Below are positions 1-12,500 of a stretch of 64,000 nucleotides of DNA, one piece after another; the stretch's first letter is position 1; the number at the start of each line of letters is the position of its first letter. The notes beneath the pieces were generated by a model. That model saw only the letters and a list, made by a program, of their open reading frames with translations. It searched no databases and was not told where the DNA came from. The position numbers were made by a program, and so were the translations under genes. Location of the stretch: NCBI GenBank assembly GCA_008933995.1, contig WARS01000015.1, forward strand, positions 2,602,501 to 2,666,500. The letters are read 5' to 3'. The DNA is from Datnioides undecimradiatus (Eukaryota > Chordata > Actinopteri > Lobotiformes > Datnioididae).

Positions 1-829
1 TCACCATTACTGATGTTCTGAAACCCCATTTTACTATTATCTTTAATATTACAAACAAGATGATCATATATGAGTCATTTATAAATGTCGATACAAAAGA
101 TCTATTCAAGAATGGTAATTGCACCACATTGCACCTTGGGTCATGGTACAATGGGGCTTATCGAAGTCGAAACAGCCTGTGTTAGAACGCTTGGAACTTT
201 TCTCTTAGCATGTTAAGAAGGGATGCATCCTGATGAGGGATTGGCTTTCATCCGGCTCAGAGCTGTGACCATTAAAGGGGAATACTGTTTTCCATTCCTG
301 TCCTCTGAAACAGTCCGGCCAAATTGTGTAAACAATTTGAACTTAACAGCTCTCAAAACAACCGGATGACTTGAGGCATTTGTGTGTAGATAGACTACGC
401 TTTAAATGGCACAATTATGCAGCATTTTTGTAATATTTACTTAAGGATTACTTAATTCTTTTTTGGAAAGCATTATTTTGGATTACATAACAAGGATCTG
501 CATTAGTCAACAGTTGTAAAACTGTTTTAAATTCCATGTTTTCAAGCCTTCTTGCAGTAGAAAAAGTTCTGCGTGTACTGAAAGCACATGAACATATAAC
601 TTGATTCCTAAATGATTCAAACGAATTTGGCTGCAATACAGCAACTGCGCTGCAAATATATTGTTAAAATATCTCAGTTTCTATTTCGTTTATTTATGCA
701 CATAATTAACATGGCTGTTTTTTAAAAAGGGTTTTAAGCGTTTCCATCCAGATTTTCCTGGATGCTGCAGTTACTCTGCAAACCTTCCCACACTGCTCAG
801 CCTTCAACGTCAGCACGTCCTTACGTGCC
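1..829. other. AT-rich flank upstream of jmy
   Basis: I see no convincing coding exon here. The right part would be the 3' UTR of the putative minus-strand gene at 830-1459. The only signal of note is a minus-strand AATAAA at 689-694. Confidence 0.5.
689..694 (-). terminator. Minus-strand poly(A) signal AATAAA
   Basis: The plus strand reads tttatt, which is AATAAA on the minus strand. It lies about 135 nt beyond the stop codon at 830-832 of the putative minus-strand gene, a normal spacing for a short 3' UTR. Such hexamers are common by chance in AT-rich DNA. Confidence 0.35.
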
Positions 830-1459
830 CTACTCAAATTGAGATTCCGATGTTGCCTTTAAAGGCTCCTCGGACTCAACCTCAATCTGGTCTTCGTCGT
901 AGTTCAAAGGACTGCAATATAGTTGTGATTCCATGTAAACATTTGTAATATGGTGTACTGCACGGATTGTGGCAAGAGCAACTCAATGGTATGTGATTAT
1001 AAAAACAAAAAGAGGTCACTTTAATACTTTTCTCGGTTTCTATGGAAATTCCGATATTTCTTACAGCACTTTAAGGTAGCATTATTTTTTTTTTTACGTA
1101 TGTGGTCTTGTTGGCCAAACGATGAAGAAAACCTGGTAATGTTATGAGTTGAGAGACGATGCTAACCTTTCTGGGGACAGTGCGGTTAAACCAAACCGCA
1201 CGTCTTCCTCATTTATGGCCTCAGTCTGCTGGATTTGAACGATGCACGCCGCTGTGTTTGGATTCCGCTGGTACTTTATGATGGGAAGGGAGGTCTGGAG
1301 CCGAGAGATCGAGAATAACGGAACACAGCTGACAGGCGGACCCACTGCTGGAGCTGGTAAACACTGTCGCATGTTGTGTGTCGGAGTCGAGTCTTGCATG
1401 GTCGGAAAGCAGTTATCAACGGAGACTGTTGCGAGAGGCTGGGACAGACAGTCAGACAT
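830..1459 (-). CDS. Putative small two-exon gene, head-to-head with jmy
   Basis: I do not recognise this gene. A minus-strand ORF opens at ATG 1457-1459 (second ATG near 1402) and runs to 1167, ending CCA GAA AG before a gttagc donor. The downstream piece 911-830 follows an acceptor (tatattgcag), begins with a single T that completes AGT, and stays open for 26 codons to TAG at 830-832. The phases fit exactly and give about 124 residues. The last exon is acidic (YDEDQIEVESEEP), and the end of the first is also polar (EAINEEDVRFGL). The 5' part overlaps the GC-rich jmy leader and could be noncoding. A weaker acceptor at 1229-1231 would make 1167-1228 an internal exon instead. Function is unknown. 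Confidence 0.35.
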
Positions 1460-1712
1460 CTGAGTTGAAAGCAGGTGGGCCAGAGATGGGAAATGACACC
1501 GCGCTGCTCCAAATTCATCCGCTTAAACGAAGGAGGAGGGTAGCCCCTCAGGCAAAATATCCTCGGAGGGAAAACAGTGTTTGTTGATCGCTGGTTAAAC
1601 ATCGTATATTAACACACCGTTTTACCACGCTGCATCCGACTCTGAAACGGTGCCAACGGAGGTTTTGTTGGCGCAAGCAGCGTTATTATTCTTGTTTCAT
1701 CACTTTGCAGAA
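1229..1712. promoter_or_regulatory. jmy 5' region, possibly a bidirectional promoter
   Basis: This stretch is richer in GC and CpG than its surroundings and lies between the jmy start codon and the putative minus-strand gene. No TATA box was identified. An acceptor-like sequence (pyrimidine-rich, ending tttgcag at 1704-1710) sits just before the jmy ATG, so an upstream noncoding jmy exon is possible. Confidence 0.4.
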
Positions 1713-3476
1713 ATGTCCTTCACAATGGAGGATAATTTGGAGTCGGGGTGGGTAGCCGTCCGCCCGAATGTGTTTGAAGAGAAAGAAAAGCATAAATTTG
1801 TTTTTATCGTCGCCTGGAATGAAGTGGAGGGTAAATTTGCCATTACGTGTCACAACAGGACGGTGCAGAGGAGAAGCTTTGGCAGGGACCCTCCGGTGGA
1901 GGCGACCAGCCTGGATGGGGACAAAACAAAATGGCCCGAAAGTCCCGTCAGGGATAAACTATCTCGGAGCCCCAGCAAAGGAGCCAGAGAGGCCGTGGAT
2001 AAAAGCTGCAGCCCTAAAAGCAAATCAATAGCGACAAAACCAAGCCCTGTCAAAATTCAGACTGTGATTAAATCTGCAGCGTCTCCAGTTAGTCCTGAAA
2101 TTGAGGTGTTGAAATCACTAAGGGAGGACCAACTGTCCCCATCACTGGACAGCTTGGACTTGGAGGAGCTGGATAGTCTGAGCAGGGAGGACTGCAGCTG
2201 GGCCGGACTCTTCTCCTTCCAAGACCTGCGGGCGATCCACCAGCAGCTGTGCTCGGTGAACTCAGACCTGGAGCCCTGTCTCCCGGTGTTTCCGGAAGAA
2301 CCAGCCGGGATGTGGACGGTGCTGTTCGGCCCGGCGGAAGTATCAGAGACGGAAATGGATGAGCTTTGCTACAGTTTACAGGTGTACCTAGGCCACGCGC
2401 TCGATACGTGCGGTTGGAAGATCCTCTCTCAGGTGCTGTTCACGGAAAACGACGACCCAGATGAGTACTACGAGAGCCTGAGCGAGCTCAGGCAGTCCGG
2501 GTACGAGGAGGCGCTCAACCGTGCAACAAAACATCTGCAAGAGGTGAGAGTTTTTGTGGTCCTCCCACAGCATCTCCATGACTAATCCGCTTCATTTTAA
2601 CTTAGTCAGTACACAGTGTTGCTCTGTAACCCACATGTAAACAGCTGTCAGACCACAGTCCTTCTGCTACACTGAACAGCTGGACTGCTTGAGGCTGTGT
2701 CATACCAAAACAGCGGCGAGGAAGTGTGATTAACAGGCCGTTAAACAGACAGGTATTTCATAAATTGCATCAAATTAAGTGCAAAACATTGCAGTATACA
2801 GAAGAGGTGAGCTGTGTGAGAGATATAATTAAGACACAATCACAAAAAGAAACATTATAAATACTCTTTGAATATATTTCATGATCTGGACTGATTAATT
2901 TCAGACTAAAATGGTTAAAAAAAAAAAATTTTCTTATCACATAATCTCTGGTAAACTGAGTCTAGATGTCTGAATCATCCAGTAGGTGCTTGTCACAAAA
3001 TCAAGTATAATGAGTTGTGGTCCAGTCAGGAAATGGAGGTGTAATTGCCCGCTGTAAACAAATAGGCATTTGTATTAGTAAATGTGAGTTGTCCCACAGA
3101 GGAATCAAGACTTTTATGACTCATTAAAAACTAACTTGTTGTTCATTAGGCACCAAAGCTGGACAGGAATTGAGATGTGTGCCAAAAAGAGGCCACCAGA
3201 GATTGCAGGATGAAACAAGGAAGCCCACAATCTGGGCTCCTATAAAGCTTGAGACAGAATTATACGGGCACGTCCTTTAACAAATGCAGCGCTGGCATTT
3301 TTTATTAGCATTCATTCTTACCAAAGATGAATATTGTGAAGGTGACGTAAAACAAATGGCCGGCCACTTTGAAACCATTTGTAAAATTAGGTTGTAACTC
3401 TTAGTAAGTCCTCTGTGGAATCTTATATTCTCAGCATGGTTGCTGTCTGCTGCTTTCACAGCTGAGAGAGTCAAGT

Positions 3477-3516
<40 letters not shown>

Positions 3517-6500
3517 AAACAAACACATACACAACCTTCAAGAACTTCTTTCCTGTCAGACTTGACCTGTTGATGTGATTTGCACAGTCATCTTCTGTGG
3601 CAGCGTGGCTGCTCACATGTTGTGTCCTACCTAGCCCTGTTTCATCCATTGCCCATCCACCACACAAAAGACTGAAGATTTAGCGTTTACTTAGTTCGTT
3701 TTACAAGAGATAACTGAATTGAAACAGAACCGCACTAGTTCTGGTTTATTGCACAAACATGGCAGCACAACATAGTGGACTGTGTGGAGGCAGATCACCC
3801 CTATGACAATATGAAGTGCTAATTTTAAAGTATTGTAAAGTCAAATGTTTGTTGTAACAGGTAATTATGCACCAAGAAAAACACAATTCTGAATATTATA
3901 TTTCTGCCAATAGAAAACCTGAATTCTTGCGTACTGCATCTGTTGAGGACATAGCTAATTAAAACAGCGATATTCAGCAAATGTGGTTAAAACTACAAAG
4001 TTTACAACCTGTTATTGTGTCTAACTGCAGTCTTTATAGAAGTTGTTCAACTCATATGTCTGATTTCTGGTAATGAAAACAAGTTGTACATTCATTTTAT
4101 GAAGTTATGAAATGTCTCTTGAAGCTGCAGTATATACACATTTCTATGAAACACTTCTGTATGAACATATAATGAAACGCCCTCTTTGACTTGACACAGT
4201 GGAGACATAATCCAGACACCACGCGCACTCAGGGCCTGCTCCTCTTACACCCCAGCAGCAGCTAGTGATTGATTAACTACTCTTAATATAAACAGACATT
4301 ACATTGATAGCCACTGGCTCTCACATCGTCTGACTGATCAATGGCGTTTAATGTAGCCTTGACTTATGGAGCCAGACGGTGCGAGAAGTCCTCTGAGAAA
4401 CCAGGTGAGAGTGCATTAATGGAAGAGTTTGCCATTATTAGCATCACAATATGATTCATGACCATAATACTGGCTGGGACAACAACTTTAAGTGTTACCT
4501 ACAGTATATTTATGGAATAAATAACTTTAAAATACATGTAGTTTGACCAATACAGTGATATTTTAGTTGAAACATTTCTTTAATACACACATATTGATTG
4601 CAAATGCCACATTCTGACAGTAAAAGTAAATAATGCTGCAGATTTAGTCGCAGGTTTATATAAATTTTCTTGCGTTGCATTTCATTCATGCATTTTGTCT
4701 CTGCTTGTGTGTTTACTGTCTTTGTAAAAGTAAGAAAGACACAAGAGACCGGATCCATTTATACTGACGTGTTTATATGATTTTTCTGTCTTTTTCCAGA
4801 CGAATCACTCACATGTCATTCCACCCCGTCAGCCCCACACCCACTGCCATTTTCACAGTTCAGAAACACGCACACACACTCAGAACGAAAAAAGGCAGAG
4901 GACCAGACACAGGAAGCGCTGCATTACTGCCCTTCCTGCGCAAAAAAAAAGACATCAAACAGCAGAGTCATCAGCCAACCAGCCTAAACTAATTTGTAAC
5001 AATCGTTTCAATAAATGTCTTTCAGTCTATGGGATTTCCACTGTTCATGTGCATTCACCCTGAAGATGGAGAGAGAGCTTCTGATATTACTCAGCTCTTT
5101 ATTATTGCAAAAGCTCTACCGTTCATTCAAACAGTCACAGTTTGTTGTGTCGTTGTGTCGACATCACACGCACACACACGTACACACACACACACTGGCC
5201 TATTGATCATCCCACTCCATTTGAGGGTCGAGCTAATGGCTATTTCAGTGCTTGCTGGTAGCCTACAGGACTGTTCAGTCCAGCAGAAATGTGTGTGTAT
5301 TGATCTTATTCCCAGCAGCAGAAAGGACTCTGCTCACTCAGCTGTGGTCTGTGCACTGACGCTGCGCTCATATACACTCCTATTATTTACAGTCACCCAA
5401 AGCATCTTCTTACTCTCAAAGCTGGGTGCAGGTTTCTATTCATTACTGAGTGGCACTGAAAGATGTATTTAAGTATGTACCTCCGACTTTTGACTCTGAC
5501 TACCACGGCAGTAACAGACAAATGGAAACGTGTAACATTAAATTACATCTGCAGATCACAGTACAGCCACTTACAGAGCTTGCTGTCTGCTCAGTGTTCA
5601 CTTGGTCACTTCATAACAGACATTTGAATATATACTTTTTTTTGTTTGTTTATTTGTTTGTTGTCCTGTTTTCCAACTTAATATCTGTGTTAAAATGAAT
5701 TTCCCGTGTGTGCATGTGATGCAGCTGCTGGAGAAACACAAGACCACGGACAGTATGGTAGAGCTGTTGGCGCTATATGAGGAGGAGGATGAGGCCTACA
5801 GAGGCCTGCTGGAGGCCTCCACACAGCTGTACCAGTACCTGCTGCAGCCCTTCAGAGACATGAGGGAACTAGCAATGCTACGCAGACAACAGATCAAGGT
5901 AATAATTGACACTAGTTTAAGTTACATGTGTGCACAAGCATTTATAGGCAGCCTCCCAGAAGATAGTGAGTCGTAGGCATGTGTGATTGGGGGAGGGTTT
6001 GTCTCATAAAAACTAGGTTCTTACAGGGTTTGAGCCCAAATCCGTTTACCCAGTAATTTGCCAAAACCTCTTTGGCGTTCTATCAAGCATCAACTTTGCA
6101 GAGGTAAAAAAAAAAAAAAAATGGCACACGGTAACAGTGACATCCAGTTACGAGAAAAGGATAACTATGATGAGAAGTTTTGTGTTTTTTTCTGGTAGTT
6201 TAACCCTGCTGTCGTAGACCATGTGAACCGTTTTTTGTGACTCTAGGGACTTATTCACGTCTATGCTTGACTAGCATACGTGGGAAGCTGACTACTATGC
6301 AAATGGGCCTAGACTCAGTGATGTATTTCTCTATGTCTCTACAGGCACCAACATGGACGAGTCATAAAACACAATGGAGGGTGACAGGAAATTCTCATGT
6401 CTCTTAAAATAGGGTCTGCTCCTTGTGTGTATGTGCACTGTTCGACTGTGATTTATTATGCAGAATTAATTCTCTTGTATATTCTGATAAGATGGTTAGA

Positions 6501-9500
6501 TGGTTAGCAATGGGAGAGTGGTGAGATGTATCTAATTGCGAAGAGAAGCTGGAGGCTGGTGAGTGGATAAATGGTGGGGCTGGCTTTGTTCAATTATCGC
6601 AGTGCTGATGGCACATTTATATTTAGCTCACTGACTCACACACAGCACATCAGGAATAAAAAGACAACATCCGTCCATAAAGAAGCAAACACATATATAC
6701 ATTTATACACCCACAGGTTGCTCCGGTGTTGAATAGAAAGACCTTTCTGCCAGTCTTTTCCTTTCCCACACTATCCGAAACATTTGCAGGATGTGGCACT
6801 TGGGGATTGAGTGACATACTGTGAGCTGGAATGAAGCCCCGTTGATCTCCAATTTCCTGCAGTCTCACAGACACATGAATAAGTCATGTTGTGTGTGGTC
6901 CTATAGGTTTACTGCAGGTACACGTTGATGCTGACGCACTAGGAATCAGCGGGCACGCAGCAGAAACAGAGACATGGAGAGAAAAGTTAGAGAACTTCCC
7001 AGTTAAGGTGTGGCCCAATAAATATTATTAGTTCAGGTTTGTCAGAAAGAGGTGAGACCTTCACTGTCTGCTAAAGATGGGAAACTAAACAGGCTGCTAT
7101 ACAAAATATATATGAACCCGAGTAAAATCTTTTAACTACAATTTTCATTCTTAGTGTGATTTCACGTGTTAAAGTAGTTTAAAAAAGTTACTTTGAATCA
7201 CTTCGTTTTGTGATGAAAACCATTTTAGGCCTGTAATTTTCTGGTTGAAGAAGTTTATTTTTCAAACTTCAAAAAACATTAACGTCTGAACGGCGGGACG
7301 GAAAGTTTGCGTTGCCAATCAAGTGGATAATCAAAATGCCAAAATCGGTTTAATCTGTAAAAACCTGACTCCTAATAGATTTTAAAATGGCCTTGAAATT
7401 GATTGACTTAAATAATTAAACAAAATCTATGGTTGTTCTGAAATAATAGAATAAGATACATAGCCCAGACTAAAACCCTGCACACTGCAGACATAACTCT
7501 GGCTTCTCTCTTGCCAGGAGACCATCTCAATCTTCAACCCAAAGGTCAACGTGAAAACCCAGCTGTGTTTGTTTTCACCTCCAATCTTTCCGTCACCACT
7601 CAGTTGTTTTTTTGCCAGAGTTGACTTGCTTTTTGACTCTCTCCTGTTGCACGCTTCTTTTTATTTTTACTGCAGCACATTAAGTCACCCACAAACATGT
7701 CAGCACAAGGATTTCAGAGGGGTCAGGACGGGAGACAAGGTAGTTGCAAAACTTGCAGGTCCCACCGAGATTTGAACTCGGATCGCTGGATTCAGAGTCC
7801 AGAGTGCTAACCATTACACCATGGAACCTCCTGTTGGCCCACCCCAGGGAGAGCGGAGCTTGAGTCTGCACTTCCGGGTCTATTTATAGCCTACGGCGTC
7901 AGATACCGCATAGCTTTCTGTAGTGCGCATTGCTCTGAATTCCATTAGTTGTCTGTTTGTTTGTCTTATTCTGCTACTTTTTGCTGTTTTCTCTTTATTT
8001 TTTCTTTTAAATTCAGTATCATTTGTCCTTATTTCTGTCAGGAGAAGAAAGGCGTCCACCTGTTAACAGCTGCTTATAATTTAAGTAGTCTTTTACATTT
8101 ACGCAGGTTGGCCCCATCACATACCCAAGAGTGACAATTTGAGCCGATAATATATTTGCACTAAGAGTTAATCATGTTTCCTTTTGTCAGAGGAGTGTCA
8201 CATAAAGAGCAGGTTTTAAAGATATATGTGTAAAACAGTTGTACCAAAATATGCATTGTGTGGAGAAGTAGTAATTCATCTGTGTTTCCACATTTTTATT
8301 ATGTAGCATCAGTCTCAAAATGTATATTAACATTTTATACTTGTTTTATTAAAAAAAACAAGATGTAGTTAAATTTATTGATTCATTTTTTTCCATTTTT
8401 CATGTGACAACTTAGTTCTTGTTATATCAAAATATCTCTTTGAAGAGGTCTCCAGATCTAACGAGCTTAGGTAAAATAGTATGATGTGTTATGAAGTGAC
8501 AGGGGAGCGTTATAGGGGAAAAGACTGCTGTAACGTGTGAGCTGGAGAGCAGTCGCTGCAGAGGAACGATACAAACATTCCACAGACAAATTATGAACTT
8601 TGCTTATAAAGAAGAAGGCTTTTCATCTGTCAGGGGCACATGTCGGACTGCAAGATATCTAACTGTTAGATGAAAAAAGAAAATATACATGTGTAGCATT
8701 TTGACAATTGTTAACCCCATGAGGTAGCTTCAGCCGAATTTTGTAGTTGTTCAGATGTCAGTCCATCCTTTAATCTCCACGTGGCCTCTAATATTGTGCA
8801 TTCAAAAAGGCCATGCGGCATATCTGAATAGTTGAGATGTGTCTTTTAAAATAACCTTTAAAAATGATAATGGGTTTTTATGTAAAAAGGGCTCTCCGCT
8901 GAGATTTACAGACACAACCCAAGTCACTGGATGTAAACCCAACAGGTCTAAAATTACACTGTAAAGGAATGCAGAAAAAGCAGAGCAATGAGCACTGGCA
9001 GCCTGACAGCAGGAAATTGCAGTGGTAAATGATACTGGTGCACTGCTGAGTAGTGCAGTGTGAGCTGAGGTGCAGCCAGGTTACTTAGGGTCAGACAAGG
9101 ATGCAGCTCGGTAAGCTCTGTTGCTCGTTTTCCTCCTTTGTGCCGCATATGCTCGCTTTTGTTTTCCTCTTGGTGGATCTGGTATTTAATTTTAAAATGG
9201 TATGCAGTGCTAATACATTTTACAGGTTTAATTGAATAAAACAGTGAAATTATTAAATCATTCCTCTTTTTATTCCCAGGAGATATTTTTACAGCCTTCA
9301 TTTATTCACTAAATTAACTCCACACGTTCTGTCTAAATTGTGATTATACTATAAATTTGGTTGATAAGGGGTTCATTTGAAAATATGCATTTGCACAGGT
9401 GTATGCATTTGTGTTTGAATATGCATATGGTACCCAGTATGGGCCTTTGTCACTGCTACCATGCATGGGAGTGTAGCTCCCTCTCCAGGCCTGCTGTCTG

Positions 9501-12500
9501 TGGTGAAGCTGTTCAGACAGAGTGTGTGTTTCTAAACCACCCTGTTCCTCTTTGCATGCAGCCATTTCTTACAAACAATCATTCCCCACAACGTGTGTAG
9601 GATATATTTACTGAATGGTTATGAATATCAACACCTAATAACTGTGAGAGCATAATTAAGGATTTTTTTATCACTGTTACACTCTTGCCACATAGTGGCA
9701 GCAATGTGTGACATTTGGGTTTCCGACAGCCTTTGAATCTCAAACGAGGAAGAAGCAGTGTTATCTTCGGGGTACAGACTTTTATGGATGTGCCACTAAC
9801 TCGCTGGTATTAATGAGACTGCACTGGTTGTGCCGTGTCCACAGGAACTGCTATGATTTATCTTTTAACCACAGATGAACCCATTTGTATCCCATGACAC
9901 CCAGATTTTTTTGATATTAGCACACTTTATAGCCTATTGTATCCCACAGTGAACATATTTTAAAGTTTTCTGAGGATTCATGAAAAATGCATTCATCTCC
10001 CAACTATTAGACAGACTTTCAGACTATGTTTTTAACTGGATTAATCTTTTTAAAACTCCCTCACTGTGGCACACCACTGTCCTTGCTGACAGGAATATAT
10101 TCATCCTCTCTCCACAGATTTCCATGGAGAATGACTACTTGGGCCCAAGGCGGATTGAAGCTCTGAAAAAGGAGGACTTCGACTGGCAGAAGAAAGCTCA
10201 GGAGGCGGTCCTCAACATCCAGGAGTTTACTGTAAAATACTTTGAGATCACTGCCAGAGCCCAGAAAGGTACAGCATGCCGTCACTGTCACTGCCAATGT
10301 CAAGTCAATAAAGCTGCAGAGGAATGACTTTGAATAATCACACACACACACACACAGAGTGGAAGCGCTGGCCTGCTATTGACCTGTGTGTGGTTCTGAA
10401 CGCCAGGGCTAATGTGATTTGGTATTAATGAGGCAGTGCAGACAGCCATGCTTTGACAGGGACAGGAGGAAACAAGGACAATGTATTGATCAAACAGCTC
10501 GGCCAGCAGATTGTTCCTGTGCAGGGCTGCTCCACAACGTGCCCCTGCTAATCCCAGTTTCTCTCCCCTACTGATTGCTCCATTTATTATCTGACACTTA
10601 TTAGATCAGAAATCTAATAAGTTTCAAATGGAGACTGGAATAAAGCAAGTTGTAATGTCCATATGTGGCCAATAGATGTCTCTCTCTCTACATTATTGTG
10701 ATGTAGCTTTACTCCATTTAGACTGAAGTCATCACATTGAAAAAAAAGAAATTGTGGGTGACATGCCCACTCAGTGTAGCAGGAGAGAAACTGACTTGAT
10801 CGTGTCTGTGACTCACTTTCACGTGAGTACACGTCACTTACAACTGTGGGAAAGTGTCACTGTCGACAGTAAAATGCTTTTGGTTCGTGTGTAGGTGTGT
10901 ATGAGCGCATGAAGGTAGACCAGCGTAAGTTCGGTAAATCTTCATGGACAGCGGCGGTGGAGCGCATGGAGAGACTCCGCTACTCTGTCGCGAAGGAAAC
11001 TCTGCAGCTGCAAAGAGCCAGGGAGATCTGCCTGGACCAGAGGAAACACACACTTCGAGAGGAGGTGTGGCAGTAACACTTAACACCAGCTGACACTCAT
11101 ATGGACGGATATAAACACACACATATGCAGCTGTTTGTAACTTAAGTTTTTTTTATCTCACCTCGCCTCAGATGCAGGGCCTGTGCAGCGGCGAGGATGC
11201 CATGGCCCTCTTAGATCACATGGAGACACAGTACTACGAGCTCCAGCTGCAGCTGTATGACATCCAGGCTGAGATACTTCAGTGTGAAGAGCTGCTCCTC
11301 ACTGCACAACTGGACAGCATTCGCAGACAGATGACAGGTATTTTTACTGAGTGTACTCTGAATGTATATTATACTCATGGGGTAGTACTGACAAGACACT
11401 GCATTTCACAAAGTACAACAAGACAGTCTAAATTAGTAGCCATTACATGCGTGTCTGTGATACACATGAAAGATCTGTCTCCACACACGTCTATATACTG
11501 ATGTGTTTTCAGAGCGTCAAGATGAGGTGGTGTACTACGACACCTTTGAAAGCGCGGATGATATAACAGAGGATGATACCGCAGAGAGGGAAGAGCTGCG
11601 CAGACTTCAGCTCAGCGCTCGGCAGCTGGAGGCGAGAAGGGGGCGCATCACTGCCAAGCGCTCCTATCTGAGGAACAAGAGGGTGTGTGCACCTTACTCA
11701 CATTCAGACTTGTTTTCATTCCTGACGTGTGTCCTGGATTCTCCATACACAGTGTTTAATATTCAGTGTGTAGAATAGAGTTTGTCTTGTATTTTGCTTT
11801 TTTTTGATTGGGTTTAATATCTAACTGGAACCGACCATTGAATCTTATTCCGGTTATAATTTTTCAGTTTTTCTCAACGCTCACAGAAAGCTAATTATTC
11901 ATGTTTATTATTTAGGTCATGCACTGGAGTACACTGGGGTTTATAGGGGATATCCTAATATTTTGTCCATTTAGACACATCAGAGGACCAGAACATCTGT
12001 ATGACGCACCCCAGCAACACCACCACCCTCTGCAACTTCAGTATTATTATTGCCTTTCTGACAGTGTCGGCAAAAAGTAAAAAAAAAATGTTACGCACTG
12101 TTTCATAACAGCGGAATTTATAGCAGAGTTATTATATTAGATCATATTAGATTGTACAAGTGTACCTAATGAAGCAAGCAGCCAGTGAGGTTATGATGAC
12201 TCAAATGAAAATAATAAGATGCAAGGACCTGTTGTCACAAATGTCTAGTAGCTATTAAAAGACTCACTATTACTCACAATGAAACTCTAAAAGCACACGG
12301 CAGTGAATGGAGACAAACTGATATATTCTGAAATACATTCGAACACTGACCTACGCGGTTTTGTGGGAGCACTTGTCTTTTGTTTGCATGATGCCGTGTG
12401 GATGTTGACGTTTTATATCTCGCGTCTTCCTGCAGGAGATCTGTGTATCCAACCACACTCAGAAACAGCAGAAGCGTCAAACCATCCAGAAGGACTCAAT

